Part shown: in pieces, positions 1 to 12,279 of the stretch
How positions within the stretch are numbered: position 1 is the stretch's first letter
Layout: each line of letters opens with the position of its first letter
Assembly (NCBI GenBank): GCA_035048485.1
Contig: CM068581.1
Coordinates: 8,941,430-9,005,429, forward strand
Direction of reading: 5' to 3'
Length of the DNA stretch: 64,000 bases
From: Pteria penguin
Taxonomy: Eukaryota > Mollusca > Bivalvia > Pterioida > Pteriidae
Position numbers and translations under genes: made by a program
The notes under the pieces: generated by a model
The model's database searches: none
What the model was told of the DNA's origin: nothing
Seen by the model: the letters and a program-made list of their open reading frames with translations, nothing else

Positions 1-65
1 GTGTCGACGATGTAATACCACGCGAGATCCTCGACGAAACGTTAAACTCTCATGGCAGTTTTTTC

Positions 66-683
66 TTGGATCTGCTCACCGATTCAAATTTGTGTATGGT
101 GAATGGTAGAGTTGGTACAGATGATTTTACAAGTATATCGTATAGGGGATTAGCTGTTGTAGACTATGTGCCCCACGAACAATTGAATCTTGTAAAATCT
201 TTCAGTGTCCGCCGTATCACAAACATCATAGCTGATTTTAGTATGACCCCTCCAAATACAGTACCCGGTCATTCGTTACTTGAGTGGGAATATCATGCCA
301 CATTGTTATTGACAGGTTCCCCTGCTTTGCATGTGAATGATACGTCCGGCGCTGTTCATAAGAAACGATACAAACTAGACAACATTTCGGAATCGAATAA
401 TCCGGAAGTATTATGTGCATTACAGGAAACAATTGAACGCATCGACTATGAGATTAAACAGCATAAAAACGTTTCTGGGGCGTACCAGCAGTTCTGTGAT
501 TTCATACATAACGAAATGGACAATCATATTCAGTGGAGGGTTAAGGACGTCAGCAAACGGCCGAAAAATCGAGGTACACGCCATACTGGAAAGAGGAACT
601 TCAGAAGCAGTGGTCAGCTGTTAGAGACGCGGAACGAGAATGGCTACGTTGCGATCCGAGCAGCTTTAGAAAACGTCGTTTAA
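66..683 (+). pseudogene. LINE endonuclease C-terminal part and linker
   Basis: The translation contains the pattern of the last third of an APE-type LINE endonuclease: 'LLTDSNLCMVNGR', then 'SYRGLAVVDYV', then 'VPGHSLLEWEY', which corresponds to the family's conserved S/GDH box. The latter part, residues about 110-205, is charged linker typical of the region between endonuclease and reverse transcriptase. The frame is already open at the window's left edge, so the first methionine is not a biological start. After 683 the linker continues in other frames to join the next fragment at 769. Confidence 0.75.
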
Positions 684-768
684 AGGAGCGTCATTGTATG
701 GGGCGCAGAAGCTTTGACCAAAGAACAGGCGAGTAAAACGGAAATTTCAGTTAAGTATACAGAACGAA

Positions 769-2059
769 TTGAGTGAATTATGTACCGTTTCCAGTGACAG
801 TCGTAATTTTTGGAAATATATCGGTAAACTGGGTATCGGAAACGATAGACACAGTACTATACCATGGGAAGTTATTGAGAATGGGGAGATAGTGTCGGAC
901 AAGAAGAAGGTCTTAAGTAAATGGAAGCAGGATTACGAACGGCTGTTTCGAATGAATGAAGATACTTACTTTGATAATGGTCATTTAAACATTGTAAAGC
1001 AGATTCTGCAAGACGGTTCAGTAGACGTAGCGTCAGTTGATGGTATCGATTGTGGTCAGTTAAATTGTCCGATCACTCGTAATGAAGTAGCCGATGCGGT
1101 CATCGCTGCAAAGACTCGTAAAGCCGCTGGGGTCGATGGAATTCCGACAGAAGTCCTGAAAAACGACATTTGTGTTGATATTTTATTCATATTGATATCG
1201 GGCTGCTTTGAGCTAGGAGATATATCGTCGATCTGGAGAACCGGAATTATATAACCAATTCCGAAATCAAGCGATAATGATCGCTGTGACCCAATGTCGT
1301 ACCGTGGTCTCTCTTTGCTATCAATACCATGTAAGATGTGTACAGCGATATTAAACGCTAGACTGTGTGAATGGCTAGAAACTTATTATTAACTGGTTCA
1401 CGAACAGAACGGTTTCCGCCGGAAGCGCAGTTGCCAAGACCACTTATATACACTCTATAGTTTAGTGAATAACCGGAAACTTGCCAGAAAATCGACATAT
1501 GGATGTTTCGTGGCCTTCGATACTGTCAATCGTGATTTACTTTGGTATAAATTACGTCAAATTGGTGTCATCGGGAAAATTCTCAACGCACTTGTCTCGT
1601 TATATCGTAACACTACTTCGAAAATTCGTGTAAATGACATGTATACAGAAGAATTTCCTGTCTTATCCGGTGTAAAGCAGGACTGTAATGTTTCGCCCAC
1701 ATTGTTTTGCTATCTACGTCAACGATCTTGCGGAGGAAATCAAGGCTTCCGGTATTGGCGTTCACTACGGAGATGACGTCATCGGCATTTTATTGTACGC
1801 AGACGATGTAGTGCTTTTAGCCGAATGCGAAAAAGACCTTCAAAAGCTTCTCGATATCTTAAACCGATGGTGTCGTAAATGGCGTCTACTCGTAAATTGC
1901 GACAAAACGAAAATACTGCATTTCCGGCCGCCAAGTGTTCAACGTTCACAGATAGTTTCTAATTGTGGCGACCTCACCGTTTCATATTCTGATAAGTACA
2001 AGTACCTTGGGTTATGGTTCAATGAACACATAAATAATTATGCAATTCACGGTCTCTGA
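769..2059 (+). pseudogene. LINE reverse transcriptase, multiple frameshifts
   Basis: Three overlapping frames make up the RT. 769-1254 holds the linker and the start of the RT, with 'KTRKAAGVDGIPTEVLKN' (RT motif 1 region). 1465-1776 holds 'FDTVNRDLLWYKLRQIG' and 'VLSGVKQDCNVSPTLF', where the usual 'QGC..SP' box reads 'QDC'. 1688-2059 holds the catalytic box 'LLYADDVVLLAE' with both aspartates kept, followed by 'DLQKLLDILNRWC.KWRL'. A stop near 1390 and frame changes near 1500 and 1690 show decay. The catalytic YADD is intact but the reading frame is not, so activity is not expected. Confidence 0.85.
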
Positions 2060-2300
2060 ACTCGCTAAGTCGGCGAGTCGCGAGCTTGGGAAATTACAGG
2101 CGAAATTCTCCTATGCTGGTGGTATGTCGTTCGAAGTATATGACAAACTGTATAAAACATTGGTGCAGCCAGTTATGTACTACGGCAGCGCAATATAGGG
2201 AACATGTAAATACCCGAAACTAGATTAGCTTCAAACGAAAGCATGTAGATTTTTCCCGGGAGTCCGCAAACACACTTCAAATATCTCGGTCAGAGGAGAG

Positions 2301-3005
2301 ATGGGCTGGCTATCGAACGTTGAGAATATTCGACTTGAGGCGATACGCTACTGGAATAAATTGTGTAATTCCGATGGTGACCGTGTTATTTCGAAGATTC
2401 ACAGATGGTCGCTTGGGCGAAATCGTTCCTGGGAAGGTCGAGTGAAAACTATATTGAGGGACATAGGTTGGGACCCAGATGAAGGCCCGATGATTTTATT
2501 GGCCACTCGCAAATCGCTTAGATTAATGGACGAAAGGGAGTTTACTATGAAAATATGGAACGATTCAAACTCTAATGTTGTAAATGGGAATAAACTAAGA
2601 ACATACCGTATGCTTAAGAATGACGTCATAACAGAATCGTACCTATACAATCGCGCTATAAATAGGTCGCAGAGACGTGCGTTAGCCTCACTTCGTTGCG
2701 GCAGCGCACTACTCCACATAGAGACGGGGCGTTTTACCACTCCAGTACATGAACGATTGTGTATATATTGCAACGATGGATCGATTGAGGACGAAAAACA
2801 TTTTCTTTTACATTGTGAATTTTATAACGATATAAGGTCTCAGTTATTTTTAACGGCCATTCATCTTGATCCACAGTTTACTTATTTTAACAATAACCAA
2901 AAACTTTTATTCTTAATGACTGAAAAAGAACTCACAACAATTTTAGGGAAATGTGTACCTAAGATGTTTTTAAAAGCGATCTACATGTACTTAAGTAGAT
3001 TTTAA
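2301..3005 (+). pseudogene. LINE ORF2 C-terminal domain
   Basis: A 234-residue open frame follows the RT. The stretch 2040-2300, in other frames, reads as the RT thumb ('ELAKSASRELGKLQAKF', 'YDKLYKTLVQPVMYYGSAI' then a stop). This frame starts with 'MGWLSNVENIRLEAIRYW' and contains 'CIYCNDGSIEDEKHFLLHC', a Cx2C...HxxxxC zinc-binding pattern seen at the C terminus of many LINE ORF2 proteins. The frame ends naturally at 3005 and is the best preserved part of this copy. Confidence 0.75.
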
Positions 3006-3324
3006 CTGTAAAGATGTTTTAACAGGTTGGGGGCAACCTCTCATTTGAGATATAATTACTCAAATGAGTAACTATCACTGTTTTCAGTAATCAATTTCAT
3101 GGAATGAACAGAAGTAAACAAGTACTAAAAATGAAATTTTCGAATTATGATCAGAAATTCGCTACTTGCAGTATTATATTTTATTTTAATTGATAAAAAT
3201 ATAGCAGGTTACATATAGATCCTTGTAAAATGTCAGCATTTATATGAGACAAATGTGAAGAGCATCCATTTAGAACTGCGCGTAGTTGTCTATTAATTAA
3301 ATTATTTATACAAAGATAAAAGGA

Positions 3325-4020
3325 TTTTTATAGATGCCAATCGAATTTAGTTTTTGGAGAAGACCTTTGTGCCAAAATTTATCAACTGGTTTGCTTATGT
3401 CCTAGAAAACAACCCCTATTTCTTTACCTTGGTCTAAAGCTTTCCCAAACTGATTTGTAATATCTATTAATTGATTGTCGAATCCTTAGTCGGAAACGGG
3501 ATTGCAGGTCAGTTATTATATTTGGTGTTGGATGAAAAAAAAAAACCAAAAACACAGTACTCCATAATTTTATCAAGAATATTTAGTATAGATATCGGCC
3601 TGTAAAGTTTTTGTTAATAAAGGGTAATTTTCTTTCACAAATTGGAGATTTGTAAGTTTCCAAATATAAGGGAATATACCCACTGAAAGATGAAATAGTT
3701 TCGAAAGAGGGGTGGACAAATCGTTGGCAGCTGATTTCAGTTGAATTGGGTTTATTTGATCAGGACCTGTATCATTAGACGTGTTTAATAAACGAAGAAC
3801 ATCTCGTGCGTCATCTTCGCTAATTTATATATTAGGATTAGGACCCGCGATTTTTCATGTGTTTTTCTTTGTATACATTAGAGTTTTAACAATTTTCCAC
3901 CTTGCATTGGGGTCCGAATCTTCATTTTGTGATTAAAGAGTTTTGCACGGTTTGCTTACGTTTGCGGTTTATTTTCCTTATTTCATTATTTATCCAGAGG
4001 AGGTAATTTTTCCCATTGGT
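3325..4020 (-). mobile_element. Decayed LINE reverse transcriptase fragment
   Basis: There is no long open frame, but reading the minus strand in pieces gives the LINE RT signature in order: 'PPWLNNEIRK'-like text near 4000, a 'GPDQI' motif 1 near 3760, 'LSKLFHLSVGIFP' near 3690, an 'STINQLIDI..FGKALDQGK' helix near 3450, then 'DISK..DKFWHKGLLQKLNS' near 3370. Stops and frame changes interrupt it throughout. The wording is of the CR1/jockey type and differs from the plus-strand LINE beside it, so this is an older, separate insertion. Confidence 0.6.
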
Positions 4021-5079
4021 CACTACTTTATTAGGCATATAAGTAGCAGAGTAGCAGAGATAAATTAGGATCTTCCGTTATAATACAGCAAGCTGATCCC
4101 GGTACCCGCTAAGTAAATTCGCCACGGCTATAAAGCCAAATTATCCGTTTGGATGTGATACTTTGAAACATTTGGTAAAGCGTACGCTGCCAATAATAAA
4201 GTATCTCGTTTGACAGAAAGTGCTCCATGACACCAGATTTAAAAAGGATGTTTGGGACATTCATCAAATTAGGGTCTAGGAGGGAAGCTGAAGTGTGTGG
4301 GTTCGTTGATCATTTGACATAGATACATCACTACAAGATTTTGGTTAGGAGACAGAACGTATTCTACTTACGTGAGTTTTCAAAATGGAGTAACGTGAAA
4401 AACAAGAAACGAAGAAGTACCGAAGGATAAACCATATCTCATAGTCCATGGAACAAAAGGACAATATCATGTATAGTGTCATATTCAGACAAATGCGAAC
4501 CTCAATAAAATCGAGGTGAGATCGGGTGCCTGCGAGGCTTCCCCTGGTTGCATACAACACCCGTCGCAAAAGTCCTACAACAACTTTTTAAGTCGAGGAA
4601 GTAAATACATAAATATACACATATGAATACATGAAGGAGACAAGAACACGAAGCCAAATTTTCCTATTCAACACAGTTATTTAACACACGGCATATTTCT
4701 CGATAGATCGACTATATCATGCATCATTGCCTTAAATTATCACTACATTCAGGTTAGTCGACTTGCTTCATATAATAGAAATAAGTAATCATACAAGAAT
4801 CATGCCAGAAACGATCGATGGTTACGTTAGCAACAGAGGAAACGCCCACTTTCACACACTTTTCATTTTCGTCTTGAAAACATCATGTTGACACGCTGCC
4901 AATCAAGATTTGATATTTTATAATCGAAAACTAAATTTTTAAATGTAGTTTTGCTCTGATATAGTGTTTGAAAATCATGAAAGTGACTTTAATAGTAAAC
5001 CTGCCTATTGTTTGCGCGCATCAAGAGCGACGCGTTTGTATCATGTTTCCGGCGATAAATCAAAGTCGTTAGATTCAAA
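4021..5079. other. No recognised gene
   Basis: AT-rich sequence with only short chance open frames on both strands. I see no domain signature, repeat structure or RNA gene here. Confidence 0.5.
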
Positions 5080-5493
5080 ATGGCGTCGCGTTACAAAAGA
5101 CGCTTCTTCACTTCTAAACAAAAACAAAGGCTGTTACTCGCCGAAAGAAGTATTTGCCTAGCAAGGCAAATACGAAACGGAGACATGTCAAATTCAAACA
5201 AATTTAATGATGTTAAACTGGCATGGATTGAAGACATATGGCAAATAACCGAGCCTACTGAAGTTATCAAACGACTGATCGAAAGATGCGATAGCTGTAA
5301 CAAGAGGTTGACACTCACAAGAATCGTGTATGAAACAAGGAGTGGCCTAGCATCTATGTTGTATATCCTATGCGAGTGCGGGATGCTGAACAAAGTTAAC
5401 ACCGGCAAAATCCACTTCCAGGAATCGAAGAAGAAAACACGGCCAATTTTTGACATCAACTCCAAAACAGCAATTTGTCGACGGCGCATATGA
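5080..5493 (+). pseudogene. Possible N-terminal part of a Mutator-like transposase-domain protein
   Basis: A 137-residue open frame starts with a basic segment ('MASRYKRRFFTSKQKQR'). It then carries 'RCDSCNKRLTLTRIVYETR', a CxxC pair, followed by 'GLASMLYILCECG' with a second CxC, and ends near 'DINSKTAIC'. From memory, this order (CxxC, 'GLAS.L.I.C..C', then a conserved 'N...A' before the catalytic domain) resembles the start of the 'Mutator-like transposase domain' proteins found in many molluscs and arthropods. No catalytic DDE domain follows on this strand within 2 kb. It may be a broken remnant or a first exon. A short host gene of unknown function remains possible. Confidence 0.4.
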
Positions 5494-8304
5494 GGTTCAA
5501 TTTGTCCAGTGTCTGTCCGTCCTTCTGTCCTGTCCTTAAGGGTTATGGATCTCTGGATAACGTCACAGATATTCCGTAAAAAGAAGGGGGTTGGGGAAAT
5601 AAAACTGTTGATTTCATAAAAAGTAGCATGTATACCACAGTAGTAACAAAAGAATGTAAAACTATAGTTCTTAAACATATTTCTGATTTATCCTGTTGGT
5701 TTAATTGCATCAATGTCAAAATAAGAGGGCGGTGTTCTATTATTTTTCTCATTTCTAAATTTAGCATGGTTATATATAAAAAGATTCTTTTCAAATAAAC
5801 ATCTTTTATTGTAGAGTGCATTATAAAATCATAAACCATACTTATAATTCATCTTTATAAAAGCTGCCCTCTCATTGATTTTAAAATGATTGGAGGACAA
5901 AATAAGGGGGTAGAGTAATAAAATCTACCTTTGCGCGAAATCTAACATGGATACATACATATTTCTTTTGTTTACTCTAAATATTACACTTTGATGCATT
6001 TATACAGTGGGATCATTTTAGCAACCAAAGATGCAAGACGGCATTTTCACTTATTACGTATATAAGGGATTCTAAAACTGATACTGAACCATGAAGGAAA
6101 TATATTATATTACAAAGAAGAAGTGTTTACAATCTGCTGATTTATATCAATTTTAATTGCAATGCAATCTTGCAAGTGATATGTTTGACTCAGGAATTAC
6201 CAAGATATGAATAAAGCATATTAAGACTCCATAATTTTGATTTCTTGATCAAACGAAACCAAATATGGGTAGGTAGTGTTTTAACGCCACCAATCTATTT
6301 ATGTCTTATATTTCTCAAATGAAAAAAGAATTTGAAAAAAGCATGTATTTTTCACTAGAATTTTCTTGTAGATGGGTAAAGAATGAAATACGTGTACCTA
6401 AATATATGTATAATAAGGAATAACAGTGATATCTGTTAATCCAATTTAATGCGAGAAAAATAGTGACCTCCGTCGTCCATTTAAGTAACATACATGTAAA
6501 TGCCGTGGTGTATACACTGTTATTTGATTGGTATTTGTGAAACAATGATATCTGACGTCATAGCGTCTACTGCTTCATTCCTGACAATAATTTTGAGCCA
6601 ACGCCAAATCCCACCCACCCATCCCCTTTTAGAACCTGATTCTGCTTCGAGTTTTGTCTATTGCAGCCATCTATTGGACAAGGGATATACTGCTACCGAG
6701 ATGAGATCAGAGATGGGATCCGTCTTACTCTTGGACTTTTCATGAGCGTATCTGAGATCATTTAGACCGTGTGTGCATTCCATATGAACAATACATGCAT
6801 TAGACTCATCTTTGTGTATCGGATTCATCATATTCAGCGGACTTACCAAAGGACATTATAACTATGTTATCGTATTTGTAAAATATTGTATCCCTCATAA
6901 TGTTTTAACAGGTGTACCTGCCTTTTAATTAATCATGTATCAAATTCAAATTTTACTGGATAGCTTTAAGTAACTATACTTTTTAAAAAAAAAAATAATA
7001 TAGCATTACTAATGAGTGCTATTTCATTCTTTGTCACAGCATCCGGCGTGATTCTGGGAGACCGACATAGACCTATAGGCCCATCCAGCCCAGTTTATTA
7101 ATAGGGACCTACCTGCCGTGCAGTAGGAGGTCCAGGACAGAGTGCCAATAAAAGGCTGGATATAATACATTGTTGCCATGTCGTCCTCTGTGTGCCAGAG
7201 GGGACAAACTCCTCAGTCCGTGCAGATTGGGAGTGGCAGGCATCATCCGTCTGTTACAGACGGGGAAGGGGGTAGATATCGGGCAGTTAATGGTGGGTCT
7301 TGTGATCTCACCTTTTCATTCTGCATGATCGGTGTTTCGTATCCTTCGTGTGCCGGAGGGACACCTGGTCTGCCCATAAGTTGTGTACTTGGCGGTCAGT
7401 TTTCCGGTCTCCCAGTATCATTATCTGTGGCCGTTAACTTCCAAACCATGTGATGTAAAGTGTTGACTCGTCAAAATATTGTGTAATTGTGTAATAGATA
7501 TATTCAAACTTAACTATGTCATTTTATCTCGTATTAAATACTTGTAATATTTTTACAGTTTTCAACATCTTCAACTGTTCTGTCTCTGTCCAATCATTGT
7601 GACCAACACCACAGTGTGGTGATCGGTGTTCCATTGAAGGGTGTGATAGTGACCGCTGCTTTCTCCATCGTTATGTAGTACAAGGGCATGTGAACTATTT
7701 GTAATTTCATGGTTTGCCAAGAGATCGAAATCGCAGAGAGATCTGGCACTAGAAGATAAAGCAGGGCAGGAATGACTATGTCCCCTCAGAAAGTGCCAAA
7801 ATTTGCTCAAATCTTATTGCAGACAGCGAAAGGACTATTAGATTTCCAATTCTGACATTGTTCACCAATCAAACGTAGAGTTAGAAAAACCAACAAGATT
7901 ACCGTAAATGAATCACGACGTCCTCTGAAGTAAACAATAATGCCTCAACCGAATGTGCTGAAAATGAAGATGTGAGTGAGTCAGACGACATATTTAGCAT
8001 ATCATTTGCGACTTTCAGATAAGCTACTCAACCAGGGTTTTATGTGCTAGACTAGCAACGTCACCGAGGAAGTTCTATGGTCGTTACGAGTCTCTTATTA
8101 CTCCATATGATATCTGGTTATCCAGACTTTTAAATGATATTCTGGACTGAGACCGATTCCGATTATTTTACACAGATTTGATACCTTCTATACTAGAAGG
8201 TTACCTACTTTGATTTCTCCATATATAAATATATATGGAATTTACACAATTTGACTCTTTCTACTGGGTATATGTGACGGGTGTTGCTAGCAAGCAGGAG
8301 GTGC
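5494..8304. other. No recognised gene
   Basis: Mostly AT-rich, with one GC-richer stretch at about 7030-7450 that has short open frames on both strands but no recognisable domain. That stretch could be an old element tail. I cannot support a gene, SINE or RNA here. Confidence 0.45.
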
Positions 8305-8309
8305 CCACT

Positions 8310-8495
8310 CTCCCCGGGCACCTGATCTCACTCCATCATAGGGGTTCACATATGCTCTTCAAGTAGACATATTTTGTTATTTTCCACTTGGTTTTCATTT
8401 TCACTGATTTTGTATGTCCTCTGGTTTCATGATTTTTCAGACTTATGGTATGGATTTATCCATCATCTTCACATTGCATCAACTCAGCTTACCCG
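8310..8495 (+). repeat. Dispersed repeat, copy 1
   Basis: The segment beginning 'cacctgatctcactcc' and continuing through 'ttcaagtagaca', 'cacttggttttcattttc' and 'gattttgtatgtcctctgg' recurs in the same orientation at about 22915-23085. Similarity is high along roughly 180 bases. From memory, text starting with CACCTGATCTCACTCC occurs at the 3' tail of a widespread bivalve retroelement, so both may be orphan 3' tails. That attribution is not verifiable here. Confidence 0.6.
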
Positions 8496-9366
8496 TGCTA
8501 CTGATCTTAACCTTTATACAAGCATCAAGAACTGTGAAGTTTTTAAACACATTTTTGATCACGTAGGCACAAAATATGCAATACTGGAGGGATGAAAAGC
8601 AAATAGAGAAAGAAGCTCCATCTACATATAGGTCGGATTTCAGTAATTCTACGCATTATGCCAGGCTGGGTCCGTCACGGAAGTTGTCTTTAGAGCAGGA
8701 ACTACTCCTTGTTCTGATGAATCACTACAAGAGCATGACCTTGCCTTCAGGTTCCAGATCTCAGATTTCCTTGTTAGTTTCATTTTTGCGAACTGGATGC
8801 GACTCATAATGTTGGAACTTAGCCATTTATTAATATGGCCTTCAAAGGATGTCATTAAGGCAAATCTGCCTGACTGTTTCGAGATAAATTATCTGAAAGT
8901 TCGGTGCATCATTCACTGCACCTAGACACTCTCTAGCCTCGACACCCAAGCCATGTGCTGGTTTGATAATAAGCACCATCAAGTTCTTGGCAGGCGTAAC
9001 CCCTAATATTTTCATATCCTACGTTTCCTCTTGCTGTTGTGGTAGAGCTACTGATAAGTGCATAACACGAGACTGTTCTTTCTTAAACTTGCTGGAGCCC
9101 TATGACCAAGTAATGGTTGACAGAGTTTTTATAATTAGGGAAGACTTTATGTCTGTGCAAGCACGTGGAGCAATCGATTGGACGAATGAGGAACGTTGAA
9201 AGCATATAATAGCTTCATTAATTGGTTTGGTTCATTAGGCATGCCCACTTCCGGCGTCGGCGGTTGCTAGGAGCAACCAGCTCTGCAGACATTTTCATTT
9301 GCAGTTTAAAAAATAATCTAATGTTGATAATTCAAATCGTTCAAATTATTGTAGTCTTTAATTAAG

Positions 9367-9514
9367 TTATAAGGATTAACTTTAAAATTTTTTGCAATTT
9401 ATTCAGATATAATATGGTTTAAGACCTTTTTATAATCGCTTGGCGGATTAAAATGTGCACTGCACCATACTATATCTCAATAAATTGCGAAATTGTCCAA
9501 GTTAATCCTTATAT
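9367..9514. mobile_element. Foldback MITE with about 50-bp inverted arms
   Basis: Positions 9367-9418 and 9464-9514 are inverted copies of each other. The left arm begins 'ttataaggattaactt' and ends 'gatataatatggt'. The right arm reads the complement, with a few mismatches. Only about 45 bases separate the arms, and no coding potential is present. The structure fits a small non-autonomous TIR element. I cannot define its target duplication with certainty. Confidence 0.6.
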
Positions 9515-10004
9515 AATATGTAGTGTTTTTTTTTCTGTATGAAAGTTATATTTTCAGACTAATTAAATGTAGGCGAATATGATTTATAAGGGAAATTGAT
9601 ACTGACATATCTGTTAAATGTATTTCCTATTTACGCATCATTTATTTGCTGATTGCTACTTATTCACTGGGTTCCTGCTAATTCAATGTTTGCACGTTTG
9701 AAAGACATATTCTTACAAAAATAACTCCATTTGCATGTTGCTTCCATAACTTACATTGTACTTGTATTGTCTCTTACCCTGCATGTTGTGGTGATGGATT
9801 TCTGTTTTCCTAGACATTTGCGTGCTATCATTGTAATTGGTGATGGTCATTGTTTAAACATAAATCAACATGCATGCTTTGGATGCTTTGATCCATGTGT
9901 TGTTTACATGTCGCATTACATGGTTTGGTGGTTGGTTATTGCACCACTATGGTATTTTACTCCTTGATGACGTTATATAAACATAAACAAATTACAATAA
10001 TATT

Positions 10005-10174
10005 AAATTTGGTTGATTTGGTATTTTACATCGCTTTCAACAATTTTTCAGTTATATCGCGACATGGAAGCAGGAGGTTACCAACCTCTTAAACATAGTG
10101 ACGCAGCATGGGAATCGAACCCGGATCGTCGGTGCCGCAAGCCAAGGGCTTAACCACTACACCAAGCCTGCCCC
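10005..10174 (-). mobile_element. tRNA-derived SINE, copy 1
   Basis: On the minus strand the element starts 'GGGGCAGGC' and has an A box 'TGGTGTAGTGG' and a B box 'GGTTCGATTCC' at tRNA-like spacing. A conserved body follows, containing 'CTTCCATGTCGCGATATAAC'. The flanks AATAATATT (9996-10004) and AAGAATATT (10175-10183) match at 8 of 9 positions and look like a target-site duplication. The tRNA-like head is not a functional tRNA gene, because it runs directly into the SINE body. Confidence 0.75.
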
Positions 10175-10291
10175 AAGAATATTGAAATATTTCAGATGTA
10201 AAACTAAAACTGTGGAATATATATTATACAGTGTTTTGGAGAAAAAACGGACAATTTTCTTATCATTAAAATGAATTCTTTAAATGAATGA

Positions 10292-10446
10292 TTTGGTTGG
10301 TTGGTTGATTGGTGATTTTTCAGTTATATCGCGACATGGAAGCAGGAGGTGACCAACCTCTTTAACAGGGTGGTGTAACCCAGGAATCGAACCCGGATCG
10401 TCGACGCTGCAATCCAAGCGCTCAAACACTACACCAAGTCTGCCCC
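10292..10446 (-). mobile_element. tRNA-derived SINE, copy 2, with perfect 13-bp target duplication
   Basis: Same family as the copy 120 bases to the left: shared A/B-box head and shared 'ATATCGCGACATGGAAGCAG' body when read on the plus strand. It ends (minus strand) in a short simple-repeat tail of CCAA units. It is flanked by the perfect direct repeat TTTAAATGAATGA at 10279-10291 and 10447-10459, the hallmark of target-primed insertion, which fixes the element's borders exactly. Confidence 0.85.
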
Positions 10447-10761
10447 TTTAAATGAATGACACTTTATAAATTGTTGAAGTATTTTAATTCTATGAAGTTA
10501 TATAATGAACATGTCTGAACTTTAATTTGCTTGAGAAAAAATGTGTTAAAACAAACTGATAGTTTAATCTGTGATTAAAATGAAATTATGCTTACAATGA
10601 CGATAAGAGGAGGCAAATTAACTAGCACCACTTTACAGTTGTATACATGTATTCACGGTTTAAACTAGAGTTATGACTCTTTGTATATATAAGAAATATC
10701 GGAACACCGTCGCCATTTTCTTTTAGAAAAATAGACTCGGAAGCCCCACGGCGCAGCGATA

Positions 10762-12098
10762 CGAGTGGTGTTCCGAAATTATTGTTACTTGCGCAATATC
10801 TCGTGGAAATAGTGCTAAATGAGCTTAAAACTACCTCATGGCGATAGCGTGATATCTGAAGCGTGGTATAGGTAAATTTCTCGCTCACAATTACACTGAC
10901 CTTGGTGCTGTGTACATTGTTTTGTAGCGTACTCGTTACACTCTATATAAATATGGTTGGCAAGAGAGCTGAAAACGTAATTCAAATTAGGACCTATATC
11001 AAAGGTAGGTCTCTACTTGGCTTAAAGGCGGTAGATATTCATCGTGAGGTGTGTGATATTTATGGGAAGGGTCAAATGTCATATATGACTCTTTGTAGGT
11101 GGGTTGCTCGATTTAAGTCGGGACACCAGCAGCTGAAAGATGCTGTTCACACAGGTCGCCCTGCAACAACAACAACAAAGCATAACATTGAACGAATTCG
11201 GCAAATCCTTGAAAAAGATGCAAGGTACACTGTCAGGCAGTTCGCTAAAATGACAGGCTTGTCTTTAGCAAGTATTCACTGTATTTTAAAGAAACATCTG
11301 AAGCTGGGCAAGAGCAATGCCAGGTGGATACCATATTTACTAACTGACGACCAAAAGAGGTCCCGGGTTGACAAGGCCAAATCCTTATCGAAGAAATACC
11401 CAAAATACAGCAAAAAGGCTTTTGATAATTTGGTCATAGGTGATGAAACATGGGTGTATTTTTTCGAGCCCAAAAGAAACTGCTCTAATCGAATCTGGGC
11501 AAACAAAAACGCCAGGCGCCCTAGCATTGCTAAAAGAATACGTACCGTGAGGAAGATTTTGTATGTCATATTCTTTGATAACAAGGGTCCAATCATGCAA
11601 ATCCTGTTCCGAAAGGCAAAACTGTCACAGCAAAGTATTATAGAGACGTTGTACTTCGAAAATTGAAGAAAGTCTACAAACGCCGCCGCCCACATACAGG
11701 TTTGAAGTACCTCAGGCTCTTGCATGACAATGCGCCAGAACACAAGGCGCGTATTGTAACGGAGGTTTTGAAGGCAGAAAAGGTCACTGTCCACCCCCAC
11801 CCTGCATTTTCACCAGACTTGGCCCCCTTTGACTTTTTCTTGTTCCCCAAACTAAAATTTCACCTATCTGGAAAAAAATATAAATCAAGAAATGCCCTTG
11901 GCTCTGCCATTCACCAGTATCTTATGAGTATACCAATTCAAGAGTATGAAAACTGTTTCCAAAAGTGGATTGATCGGTTGAAACGATGCATAAATGCAGA
12001 GGGGGAGTACTTCGAAGGACAGGGCAAAGTAAAATGATCACAATTACTTCTATCAAAAAGAAATCGCCAAAGTAACAATAATTTCGGAACATCCCTCC
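10762..12098 (+). mobile_element. mariner (Tc1/mariner, D,D34D) transposon, 1,337 bp, TA-flanked
   Basis: The left end (10762 onward) and the complement of the right end (12098 backward) agree at about 26 of 29 positions, including a perfect shared core 'TTCCGAAATTATTGTTACTT'. TA dinucleotides lie directly outside both ends (10760-10761 and 12099-12100). Element size, TIR length, TA target and internal transposase all match mariner. A single frameshift disables the transposase. Confidence 0.9.
10953..12037 (+). pseudogene. mariner transposase, one frameshift
   Basis: I place the start at 10953 ('MVGKRAENVIQIR'), which begins the usual N-terminal helix-turn-helix region. The in-frame methionine at 10902 adds only non-conserved residues. 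A GRP linker ('HTGRPATTTT') follows the DNA-binding part. The catalytic triad is visible: D in 'VIGDETWVYF', D in 'LLHDNAPEHKA', and D in 'SPDLAPFDFFLFP'. Counting residues between the second and third aspartate gives 34, the classical mariner D34D spacing. The frame breaks at about 11601-11604, where one base appears to be missing, and continues from 11663 in the shifted frame to the stop at 12037. The copy is therefore probably inactive but young, since no other lesion is obvious. Confidence 0.9.
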
Positions 12099-12279
12099 TA
12101 TATACCAAATCGCAATCGTAACGGTAATTCAGTAATCGTAGCAAATTTCATATTTTTGCGTACGGAAATGGACGAGTTGTTACGATTGAGTTCCGCTGCA
12201 TCGCTATCACAAGTAGAACAGAGCCAGGACTCTTCCTTGGGTGCCCAGGTTTATCCTGTACACATGAAGTGGTACCATA

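Larger units (their letters stand above)
1..3010 (+). mobile_element. Non-LTR retrotransposon (LINE), 5' end cut by window edge, frame-broken
   Basis: Consecutive open frames on the plus strand give the parts of an APE-type LINE ORF2 in the normal order: end of the endonuclease, linker, reverse transcriptase, then a C-terminal domain with a CxxC zinc-knuckle-like motif. The frame changes or stops near 684-768, 1250, 1390, 1500, 1690, 2060 and 2200, so this copy cannot encode an intact polyprotein. The element enters from beyond the left edge. The coding part ends at 3005. No clear poly-A tail is visible after it. I do not assign a clade. Confidence 0.85.

Noticed and set aside
7178..7453. 91-codon plus-strand frame in the GC-richer stretch
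   Set aside because: No domain or splice context; probably part of an old repeat.
10100..10174. Possible tRNA gene (A and B boxes)
   Set aside because: The tRNA-like head lacks a credible closed acceptor stem and runs into a repeated body with target duplication, so it is a SINE.
11276..11800. 174-codon minus-strand frame in mariner
   Set aside because: Antisense shadow of the transposase, no independent similarity.
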